Positions 17,395 to 24,870 of a stretch of DNA of 64,000 nt are shown one piece after another; the first letter of the stretch is position 1, and the number at the start of each line of letters is the position of its first letter. The notes below the pieces were generated by a model. It was given only the letters and a program-made list of their open reading frames with translations. It did no database searches and was not told where the DNA came from. Origin of the DNA: Streptomyces laurentii (lineage in GTDB: Bacteria > Actinomycetota > Actinomycetes > Streptomycetales > Streptomycetaceae); the NCBI GenBank assembly GCA_002355495.1, contig AP017424.1, forward strand, positions 2,046,001 through 2,110,000, given 5' to 3'. A program made the translations under genes and the position numbers.

Positions 17395-18696
17395 ATGCGC
17401 TGTCCCGGTCTCCCCGAAGGGTTCGACGCCACCGACCCCGATCTGCTCCATGCCCGCGTCCCTCACCCGGAGTTCGCGCGACTGCGGCAGACCGCGCCCG
17501 TCTGGTGGTGCGCCCAGCCGCCCGGTGTCACCGGCTTCGCCGACGAGGGCTACTGGGCCGTCACCCGGCATGCCGACGTCAAGTACGTGTCCACCCACCC
17601 GGAGTTGTTCTCGTCGAACGCGAACACCGCCGTCATCCGCTTCAACGAGCACATCAGCCGGGACCAGATCGAGGTCCAGAAGCTGATCATGCTCAACATG
17701 GACCCGCCCGAGCACTCCCGGGTCCGCCAGATCGTGCAGCGCGGCTTCACCCCGCGCGCCATCCGCGGCCTGGAGTCCGCCCTGCGCTCCCGGGCCCGCG
17801 CCATCGTCACCGAGGCGAAGGCCGCCGCGGCGGCCGCGGGAGGCGCGGGAGGCGCGGGAGGCGGGACGAACGGGACACCTGGCGGAATCCCGGGCGGCAC
17901 CTTCGACTTCGTGACCCGGGTCGCCGTCGAGCTGCCGCTTCAGGCCATCGCCGAACTCATCGGCGTACCCCAGGAGGACCGGGCCCGGATCTTCGACTGG
18001 TCGAACAAGATGGTGGCGTACGACGATCCCGAGTACGCGATCACCGAGGAGATCGGCGCCGAGGCCGCCATGGAACTCATCGGCTACGCGATGAACCTGG
18101 CCGCCGACCGCAAGAAGTGCCCGGCCGGTGACATCGTCAGCCAGCTCGTCGCCGCCGAGGGCCAAGGCAACCTGTCCTCCGACGAGTTCGGCTTCTTCGT
18201 GCTGCTGCTCGCCGTCGCGGGCAACGAGACCACACGCAACGCCATCAGCCACGGCATGCACGCCTTCCTCACCCATCCCGAGCAGTGGGAGCTGTACAAG
18301 CGGGAACGGCCGGCCACCGCCGCCGAGGAGATCGTCCGCTGGGCCACCCCGGTGACCGCCTTCCAGCGCACCGCCACCCAGGACACCGAACTCGGCGGAC
18401 AGCTCATCCGGCAGGGCGACCGGGTCGGAATCTTCTACTCTTCCGCCAACAACGACCCCGAGGTCTTCGACCGCCCCGAACTCTTCGACATCACCCGGGA
18501 CCCCAATCCCCACCTGGGATTCGGCGGCGGCGGACCGCACTTCTGCCTCGGCAAGTCACTCGCCGTCAAGGAGATCGACCTCATCTTCGAGGCCCTCGCC
18601 GACGAACTCCCCGGCCTCACCCTGGCCGGCGAGCCGCGCCGGCTGCGCGCGTCCTGGCTCAACGGCATCAAGGAGCTTCAGGTCAGGGCGGGTTGA
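17395..18696 (+). CDS. cyp125: CYP125-like cytochrome P450
   Basis: The 433-residue P450 has the I-helix oxygen site AGNETTRN, K-helix ExxR in EEIVRWATPVTAFQRT, and heme loop FGGGGPHFCLG (Cys near residue 384). Segments such as IEVQKLIMLNMDPPEHSRVRQ and DEFGFFVLLLAVAGNETTR match, from memory, CYP125A1, the steroid C26/27 monooxygenase. An Ala/Gly insertion (about residues 142-160), encoded partly by three GCGGGAGGC repeats, is not expected. ATG at 17395 has GGAG nine bases upstream and is preferred over GTG at 17389. The redox partner may be the ferredoxin at 5.7 kb. Confidence 0.9.
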   Translation: MRCPGLPEGFDATDPDLLHARVPHPEFARLRQTAPVWWCAQPPGVTGFADEGYWAVTRHADVKYVSTHPELFSSNANTAVIRFNEHISRDQIEVQKLIMLNMDPPEHSRVRQIVQRGFTPRAIRGLESALRSRARAIVTEAKAAAAAAGGAGGAGGGTNGTPGGIPGGTFDFVTRVAVELPLQAIAELIGVPQEDRARIFDWSNKMVAYDDPEYAITEEIGAEAAMELIGYAMNLAADRKKCPAGDIVSQLVAAEGQGNLSSDEFGFFVLLLAVAGNETTRNAISHGMHAFLTHPEQWELYKRERPATAAEEIVRWATPVTAFQRTATQDTELGGQLIRQGDRVGIFYSSANNDPEVFDRPELFDITRDPNPHLGFGGGGPHFCLGKSLAVKEIDLIFEALADELPGLTLAGEPRRLRASWLNGIKELQVRAG

Positions 18697-18795
18697 CCGG
18701 TCGGCCGAGCGGACGGCCAAGCGGCAGTCCGAACGGCCGGCCGGCCGGCGGCGCGCGATCGGAACCGAAAGATCCGTTCGCGCGTCCGATCCGGC

Positions 18796-19950
18796 ATGCG
18801 GGGGACACGGATACACGGCATCAGCCACCGGACCATCGGAAGAATCCTGACGGCGCTCGGCCTGCTGCTCGCGCTCCAGCTCGGCACGCTCGTCGCACCG
18901 GCGTACGCCTGCGGCTGCGGCGCCATGGTCACCAACCGGATGGCGCGGCTCGGCGTCGACCGGGAGACCTCGGTGGTGCGCTGGGACGAGCACGGCGGGG
19001 CCGAGGGACGCGGCGGCACCGAGCAGATCGTCATGCGCTTCACCGTCCACGGCGACGCCGACCAGGCCGCCTGGATCATGCCCGTGCCGCACCGCGCCGA
19101 CGTCGACCTGGCCGACCCGGCCCTCTTCGACGAACTCGACCGGCTCACCGCGCCCGAGCACCGCACCCGCGACCACTTCTGGCCGCGCGGTTCCGACTGG
19201 CCCTTCGCCCCCGGCGACATGGACGACGCGGTGGGCGCCGCGCCGCGCCCGGGCGGCCCCGGTGTCGGGGTCGTCGGCCGCGAACGGCTCGGCCCCTTCG
19301 ATATCGCCCGGCTCACGGCCACCGACCCGGCCGCGCTCGGCGACTGGCTGCACGACAACGGCTTCGAACTGTCCGACCGGCTCTCCGAGGCCCTGCGCCC
19401 GTACGTGGACCAGGGCTGGGAGTACGTCGCCGTCCGCCTCGCCCCGGAGCGGGACGGGGCCAAGCTGTACGGCGCCCTCGACCCGATCCGTATCCGCTTC
19501 GCCAACGACCGCCCCGTCTACCCGATGCGGCTGTCCCGGCTCGCCGCCACCCCGCAGTCGCTCGGCCTGTACGTGCTCGCCGGCCACCGGATGGAACCGA
19601 AGGGCGCCATCGGCGGCAAGCGCCCCGAGGTGCTGTTCGCGGGCGCCGTCACCCCGCCGCCGGCCGGCGAACTCGCCCGTCTCGCCGGCTCCGGGAAGGT
19701 CTTCCTCACCGCCGTCGACCAGTCCTTCCCCGACCCGTCGCGCATCGACGGCGACCACGAACTCGTCCGGGCGTCCGCCGACACCCCGTACCGCCAGGTC
19801 GTCTGGAAGGACCGGCTATGGACGGTCGGCGCCGTCCCGGTCTGGCTGCTGACCGTGGGCGGGGCGCTGCTCGCGCTGTTCGCCGCGGGCGGCGGCTTCG
19901 CGGTCGTACGGGCCCGGCGCGCCCGGCCCGGTGTACGTTCGGCCGCATGA
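18796..19950 (+). CDS. DUF2330 domain membrane-anchored protein
   Basis: The 384-residue protein has a signal sequence (ILTALGLLLALQLGTLVAPAYA) followed at once by CGCGAMV. The large extracellular domain contains EQIVMRFTVHGDADQAAWIMPVP, characteristic of DUF2330. A C-terminal membrane helix (VPVWLLTVGGALLALFAAGGGFAVV) ends in a basic anchor. Function is unknown for the family. Its stop overlaps the O-methyltransferase ATG (ATGA), indicating one operon. Confidence 0.88.
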   Translation: MRGTRIHGISHRTIGRILTALGLLLALQLGTLVAPAYACGCGAMVTNRMARLGVDRETSVVRWDEHGGAEGRGGTEQIVMRFTVHGDADQAAWIMPVPHRADVDLADPALFDELDRLTAPEHRTRDHFWPRGSDWPFAPGDMDDAVGAAPRPGGPGVGVVGRERLGPFDIARLTATDPAALGDWLHDNGFELSDRLSEALRPYVDQGWEYVAVRLAPERDGAKLYGALDPIRIRFANDRPVYPMRLSRLAATPQSLGLYVLAGHRMEPKGAIGGKRPEVLFAGAVTPPPAGELARLAGSGKVFLTAVDQSFPDPSRIDGDHELVRASADTPYRQVVWKDRLWTVGAVPVWLLTVGGALLALFAAGGGFAVVRARRARPGVRSAA

Positions 19951-20627
19951 GCACCGATAACGATCAAGCCCGCTGGACCGCCGTCGACGCGTACGTCACC
20001 GACCTGCTCGCCCCGGCGGACGACGCCCTCACGGCCGCCCTCGCCGACTCCGAGGCCGCCGGACTGCCCCGGATCGCGGTGGCCCCCAACCAGGGCAAGC
20101 TGCTCCACCTCCTCGCGGTGACGCAGGGCGCCCGCCGCATCCTGGAGATCGGCACCCTCGGCGGCTACAGCACGATCTGGCTGGCCCGCGCCCTGCCCGC
20201 CGACGGCCGACTGATCACCCTGGAGTACTCCCCCGTCCACGCGGACGTGGCCCGCCGCAACCTCGCCCGGGCCGGACTGGACACGATCGTCGAGGTGCGC
20301 ACCGGCGCGGCCCTGGACACCCTGTCGAAGCTGGAGGCGGAGGGCGCGGGCCCGTTCGACCTCGTCTTCATCGACGCCGACAAGGTGAACAACCCGCACT
20401 ACGTCGCCTGGGCGCTCAAGCTCTCCCGCCCCGGCACCCTCGTGATCGTCGACAACGTCGTCCGCGGCGGCGCGGTCGCCACCCCGCACCCCGACGACCC
20501 GGCGATCACCGGCACCCGCGAGATGTTCGAACTCGTCGCCCGCGAACCGCGTCTGGACGCCACCGCCTTCCAGACGGTCGGCACGAAGGGCTACGACGGC
20601 CTGCTGATCGCCCGCGTGACCGCGTAG
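19947..20627 (+). CDS. O-methyltransferase (class I, family 3)
   Basis: The 226-residue protein carries the SAM motif RRILEIGTLGGYSTIWLARAL and the metal/catalytic segment FDLVFIDADKVNNPHYVAWAL with VIVDNVVRGG, typical of catechol/caffeoyl-CoA O-methyltransferases. It would methylate a hydroxyl on a small aromatic or catechol using SAM and a divalent metal. Expression is coupled to DUF2330. Confidence 0.93.
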   Translation: MSTDNDQARWTAVDAYVTDLLAPADDALTAALADSEAAGLPRIAVAPNQGKLLHLLAVTQGARRILEIGTLGGYSTIWLARALPADGRLITLEYSPVHADVARRNLARAGLDTIVEVRTGAALDTLSKLEAEGAGPFDLVFIDADKVNNPHYVAWALKLSRPGTLVIVDNVVRGGAVATPHPDDPAITGTREMFELVAREPRLDATAFQTVGTKGYDGLLIARVTA

Positions 20628-20660
20628 CCGCGTCAGCGAGCCCGTCACCCCGCCGCGCCG

Positions 20661-20698
20661 CCATCGGCCACCCGCCCGACCGGGCGGGCGGCCGATGG
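20661..20698 (+). terminator. intrinsic-type hairpin
   Basis: CCATCGGCC and GGCCGATGG enclose CCCGCCC/GGGCGGG to form a long stem after the O-methyltransferase. Confidence 0.75.
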
Positions 20699-20765
20699 AG
20701 GAGACTGCACCCACGCGGTCACGGCCGGGCGCGGTGCCCGGCCCGCGCTTGCCGAGAGGTGTTCC

Positions 20766-21101
20766 GTGCCCAGCATCGTGAAGATCAACGTCCTGACCGT
20801 CCCCGCCGAGCAGCGCGCGGTACTGGAGCAGCGTTTCGCGTCGCGCGCCGGTGCCGTCGAGAGCTCGGACGGCTTCGAGTGGTTCGAGCTGCTGCGCCCG
20901 GTCGAGGGCACCGACGACTACCTGGTCTACACCCGGTGGCGCAGCGAGGAGGACTTCCAGAACTGGATGAACGGCCCCATGAAGTCCGCCCACCAGGGCG
21001 GCGGCGCGGGTGGCGGCGAGCGGCCGAAGCCGGCGGCGACCGGGTCGACGGTGTGGTCCTTCGAGGTCGTCCAGCAGACCGCCCCGAAGCAGGCCGGATG
21101 A
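20766..21101 (+). CDS. ABM-domain (antibiotic biosynthesis monooxygenase-like) protein
   Basis: The 111-residue protein has the dimeric alpha/beta-barrel pattern of ABM/IsdG-like proteins: KINVLTVP, then DGFEWFELLRP and DYLVYTRWRSEEDFQNWMNG. Members are cofactor-free monooxygenases or heme oxygenases; the substrate here is unknown. GTG at 20766 follows GAGAGG. Its stop overlaps the GNAT ATG. Confidence 0.82.
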   Translation: MPSIVKINVLTVPAEQRAVLEQRFASRAGAVESSDGFEWFELLRPVEGTDDYLVYTRWRSEEDFQNWMNGPMKSAHQGGGAGGGERPKPAATGSTVWSFEVVQQTAPKQAG

Positions 21102-21613
21102 GCGCCGCGGACCAGGTGAGGACCTGGACCTTCGCCCCCGAGGCGTACGACACGCCGGTCGCGTCCGCGCTGCGCCGTACGTACTACGACGACGTCGCGA
21201 GCAGCTACTGGGGACGTCCCGCGACCACGGCGGAGGTCGACTCGGGACTGACGAACGACGGGGTCGAGCTGCTGACGCCGCCGACCGGGCAGTTCCTGGT
21301 GGCCCGGTACGGGGGCGAGCCCGTCGGCTGCGGCGGAGTGCTCCTGCTGGACGAGGGGCGCGCCGAGCTGACCCGGGTGTTCCTGCTGCCCGAGTTCCGG
21401 GGCAAGGGCGGGGCGTCCGCGCTGCTCGGCAGCCTGGAGGACGCGGCGCGCGCCCTGGGCGCCACGCGGATGGTGCTGAACACCCGGCTCGACCTGGTGG
21501 AGGCGCGGGCGCTGTACACACGGCACGGGTACGCGGAGATACCGGCGTACTGCAGCGGCCCGTACATGGAGATCTGGTACGGCAAGGATCTCGTGGCGGC
21601 CGCTGCCGTCTAG
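21098..21613 (+). CDS. GNAT-family N-acetyltransferase
   Basis: The 171-residue protein has the acetyl-CoA-binding loop LPEFRGKGGASALL (R/Q-x-x-G-x-A type) and a C-terminal VLNTRLDLVEARALYTRHGYAEIPAY, the usual final GNAT strands. It would acetylate an amine from acetyl-CoA. It is co-transcribed with the ABM protein. The substrate cannot be predicted. Confidence 0.9.
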   Translation: MSAADQVRTWTFAPEAYDTPVASALRRTYYDDVASSYWGRPATTAEVDSGLTNDGVELLTPPTGQFLVARYGGEPVGCGGVLLLDEGRAELTRVFLLPEFRGKGGASALLGSLEDAARALGATRMVLNTRLDLVEARALYTRHGYAEIPAYCSGPYMEIWYGKDLVAAAAV

Positions 21614-21720
21614 GGCCCGCGAAGTCCCCGTGCGGGCGCCCCGGCCCCGGATGGACGCGTCCGGCGGGCCCGGGGCGCCCGGGGCGCATAGGTTGCGGAT
21701 CTGGGGCCACCGGTCCGCGG

Positions 21721-21810
21721 CCGCTCCGGTTCCGGCCCGGGTCCCCGTTCCGGCTGAGGTCCTGGCCCGGGTTCCGGTCCCGGATCGGGTTCCGGATCCG
21801 GTTTCCGGTG
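21721..21810. repeat. degenerate CCGGTTCCGG-rich repeat block
   Basis: Many imperfect copies of a GTTCCGG/CGGGTTCC unit fill the 231-base gap before the amino-acid transporter. No gene is seen. The repeats are self-complementary and could form hairpins or act as a terminator for the GNAT gene. Confidence 0.55.
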
Positions 21811-21844
21811 CCGCCGTGGATCGAGCGCTTGGACGAGGTGCCCC

Positions 21845-23338
21845 ATGCCGTCTGCCGACACCCTGGAGGACGCCCGGGCCGACGGCGGTGGCGGCGACGG
21901 GGGCGGTGGCGGTACGCCGAAGACCGCCAAACTCAGTCTCCTGACGCTCACCGCGCTGGTCGTGGGCTCCATGGTGGGCGCCGGCGTCTTCTCCCTGCCG
22001 CGCCGGTTCGCCCAGGAGACGGGAGTGACCGGGGCCCTGATCGCCTGGGCGGTGGCGGGCCTCGGGATGCTGATGCTCGCGTTCGTGTTCCAGACTCTGG
22101 CCGTCCGCCGGCCCGACCTCGACGCGGGCGTCTACGCGTACGCCAAGGCGGGCTTCGGGGAGTACCTCGGGTTCTTCTCGGCCTTCGGCTACTGGGCGAG
22201 CGTGTGCGTGGGCAACGTGACGTACTGGGTGCTCATCATGTCGACGCTCGGGGCGGTCGCACCCGCGCTCGGCGACGGCGACACGGCTCTCGCGATCGTC
22301 CTGTCCTCGGTCGGGCTGTGGGCCTTCTACCTGCTCATCCGCCGCGGGGTGAAGGAGGCGACGGCGATCAACCGGATCGTGACCGCCGCCAAGCTCGTGC
22401 CCATCCTCGTCTTCGTCGTCCTGGCCCTGGTCTTCTTCGAACCTTCCGTCTTCACGGACAACCTCCGCGGCGCGGACTACGCCGGTTCCCTCTTCGACCA
22501 GGTCCGCGGCACCACGCTGGCCACCGTGTTCGTCTTCCTCGGCGTGGAGGGCGCCAGCGTCTACTCGCGGCACGCCCAGCGCCGCCGGGACGTCGGGCGC
22601 GCGACGCTCCTCGGGTTCGTGGGCGTCTTCGCGGTCTTCGCCTCGGTCACCATCGTGTCGTACGGCATCCTGCCCATGGCCGAGATCGCCCGGCTGCGCC
22701 AGCCGTCCATGGCCGGCGTCCTGGAGGCGGCGGTCGGCACCTGGGGCAAGACCTTCGTCAGCGCCGGGCTCATCGTGTCCGTCCTCGGCGCGTATCTCGC
22801 CTGGACCCTGATGGCCGCGGAGGTGCTGTTCGTCGCCGCCAAGGACAAGGACATGCCTCGTTTCCTGGCCCGGGTCAGCCTCTCCGACGTGCCGGTGCCC
22901 GCGCTGCTGCTGTCGAGCGCGCTCACCCAGGTCGTCCTGGTCGTCACGGCGTTCTCCGGCGACGCGTTCGACTTCGCCCTCGATCTGACCAGCGCCCTGA
23001 CCCTCATCCCGTTCTTCCTGGCCGCCGCCTTCGCCCTGAAGCTCGCGCTGTGGCCGGTACGGGAGGGGGCCGCGAGCCCCGGCACCGGCGCCCGCCGCGA
23101 GGTCGTCGTCGCGGCCCTGGCCACCCTCTACACGGCGTTCCTGCTCTACGCCGCGGGGCTGAAGTTCGTCCTCGTCTCCCTCATCGTGTACGCCCCGGCC
23201 ACGCTCCTCTTCGTCAAGGCGCGCCGGGAGCTGGGCCGGCGCCTGTTCTCGCCGCGGGAGGCGGTGATCCTCGCCGTCTCCGTCGCCGGGGCCGCCCTGG
23301 GGATCGTCGCCCTCGCCGTCGGCTGGATCGCCCTGTGA
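21845..23338 (+). CDS. APC-family basic amino acid/polyamine antiporter
   Basis: The 497-residue protein has about 12 membrane helices and the APC start [43 protein letters not shown] and later [18 protein letters not shown] are typical of ArcD-type arginine/ornithine antiporters. The arginine deiminase gene lies 85 bases downstream, so arginine import with ornithine or citrulline export is likely. An N-terminal Gly-rich, acidic extension of 30 residues is unusual. Confidence 0.88.
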   Translation: MPSADTLEDARADGGGGDGGGGGTPKTAKLSLLTLTALVVGSMVGAGVFSLPRRFAQETGVTGALIAWAVAGLGMLMLAFVFQTLAVRRPDLDAGVYAYAKAGFGEYLGFFSAFGYWASVCVGNVTYWVLIMSTLGAVAPALGDGDTALAIVLSSVGLWAFYLLIRRGVKEATAINRIVTAAKLVPILVFVVLALVFFEPSVFTDNLRGADYAGSLFDQVRGTTLATVFVFLGVEGASVYSRHAQRRRDVGRATLLGFVGVFAVFASVTIVSYGILPMAEIARLRQPSMAGVLEAAVGTWGKTFVSAGLIVSVLGAYLAWTLMAAEVLFVAAKDKDMPRFLARVSLSDVPVPALLLSSALTQVVLVVTAFSGDAFDFALDLTSALTLIPFFLAAAFALKLALWPVREGAASPGTGARREVVVAALATLYTAFLLYAAGLKFVLVSLIVYAPATLLFVKARRELGRRLFSPREAVILAVSVAGAALGIVALAVGWIAL

Positions 23339-23423
23339 CCCCCGCCCGGTCCCGTACGCCCGCGTGCACGCCCTCCGTACCTGCCCGTTCCCCCTCCCCC
23401 GCCCGACACCGGAAAGGCCGCCC

Positions 23424-24698
23424 ATGACCACGCGTACTCCCGAGACCGGCGCCGCCCGCCCGGCGCTCGGCGTCCACTCCGAGGTCGGGCGGCTCCGGAA
23501 GGTGCTCGTCTGCTCCCCGGGGCTCGCCCACCGCAGGCTCACCCCGACGAACGCCGCCGAGCTGCTCTTCGACGACGTCATGTGGGTGGAGAACGCCCAG
23601 CGCGACCACGCCGCGTTCGTCGCCGAACTGACCCGGCGCGGCGTCGAGGTCGTCGAGCTGCACGATCTCCTCGCCGAGACCATGGCCCTCCCCGAGGCCC
23701 GTAGCTGGCTCCTCGACCGGAAGATCGTGCCCAACGAGGTGGGGCTCGGCCTGGTGGACGACACCCGCGCGTACCTCGACTCGCTCGCGCCCCGGCTGCT
23801 CGTCGAGTACCTGATCGGCGGCCTGTCGGTCACGGACCTGCCCGAGGACTCCCGGCCCGGGTACGTGGCGCTCGCCCGGGAAGGGCACGGCGCCCGGGAG
23901 TACCTGATGCCGCCGCTGCCCAACTCGCTCTACACCCGGGACACCACCTGCTGGCTGTACGGCGGCGTCACCCTCAACCCGCTGTACTGGCCCGCCCGCC
24001 ACGGCGAGACCCTCCTCATGAAGGCGATCTACACCTTCCATCCCGACTACCGGGACGCGACCGTGTGGTGGGGCGATCCCGAGAAGGACTGGGGGCAGGC
24101 CACGTTCGAGGGCGGCGACATCATGCCCGTCGGCAACGGGGTCGTGCTCATGGGCATGAGCGAACGCACCTCGCGCCAGGCCGTCACCCAGGTCGCCCGC
24201 GCGCTCTTCGAGAACGGCGCCGCCGAACGCGTCGTCGTCGCCGGCCTGCCGAGACTCCGGTCCGCGATGCACCTCGACACCGTCTTCACCTTCGCGGACC
24301 GCGACGTCGTCACCCTCTACCCGAAGATCATGAGCGCCGTCCGCACCTTCACCCTGCGCCCGGGCGACGGCGCGTCGCCCGGCGTCGACATCACGGACGA
24401 GGGCGCCACCTCGTTCACGGACGTCGTGGCGAAGGCCCTCGGCCTGTCGCGGCTGCGGGTCATCGGGACCGGCGGGGACGAGTACTCCTCCGAACGGCAG
24501 CAGTGGGACAGCGCCAACAACGCCGTCGCCGTGGAGCCCGGGGTCGTCTTCACGTACGACCGCAACACCCAGACCAACGCGCTGCTGCGGCAGGCCGGCA
24601 TCGAGGTCCTGCCCATCGTCGGCGCCGAGCTGGGGCGGGGGCGCGGGGGCGGGCACTGCATGACCTGTCCGCTGGTCCGGGACCCCGTCGACTTCTGA
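23424..24698 (+). CDS. arcA: arginine deiminase
   Basis: The 424-residue enzyme hydrolyses arginine to citrulline and ammonia. Motifs seen are [14 protein letters not shown], the Asp-containing [38 protein letters not shown] (active-site His and Asp), and the nucleophile Cys in [12 protein letters not shown] near the C-terminus. No carbamate kinase or ornithine transcarbamoylase follows, so the ATP-yielding part of the pathway is not encoded here. Likely operon with the antiporter; ammonia release could serve acid tolerance or arginine disposal. Confidence 0.96.
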   Translation: MTTRTPETGAARPALGVHSEVGRLRKVLVCSPGLAHRRLTPTNAAELLFDDVMWVENAQRDHAAFVAELTRRGVEVVELHDLLAETMALPEARSWLLDRKIVPNEVGLGLVDDTRAYLDSLAPRLLVEYLIGGLSVTDLPEDSRPGYVALAREGHGAREYLMPPLPNSLYTRDTTCWLYGGVTLNPLYWPARHGETLLMKAIYTFHPDYRDATVWWGDPEKDWGQATFEGGDIMPVGNGVVLMGMSERTSRQAVTQVARALFENGAAERVVVAGLPRLRSAMHLDTVFTFADRDVVTLYPKIMSAVRTFTLRPGDGASPGVDITDEGATSFTDVVAKALGLSRLRVIGTGGDEYSSERQQWDSANNAVAVEPGVVFTYDRNTQTNALLRQAGIEVLPIVGAELGRGRGGGHCMTCPLVRDPVDF

Positions 24699-24730
24699 CG
24701 CTCGACTTCTGAGGCTCGACTTCTGACGCG
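24689..24730. repeat. three-copy 14-bp tandem repeat at arcA 3' end
   Basis: Units CGACTTCTGACGCT, CGACTTCTGAGGCT and CGACTTCTGACGCG run head to tail. The first contains the last codons and stop of arcA, so the C-terminal DF-stop has been copied twice downstream. Each unit contains a TGA in the same register. Confidence 0.85.
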
Positions 24731-24870
24731 GTCGGTGCCCGGCGTATCCGACACACCTCGGGGTACGCCGACACGCGGGAAGCGCCGGGCGCCAGAGCTT
24801 CGTGTCCGGGGTGCCGCGTCCGCGATTCTGTTGAGCGCACCAGAGCGGTGCGGCTCGGGAAGGGGGCGGG

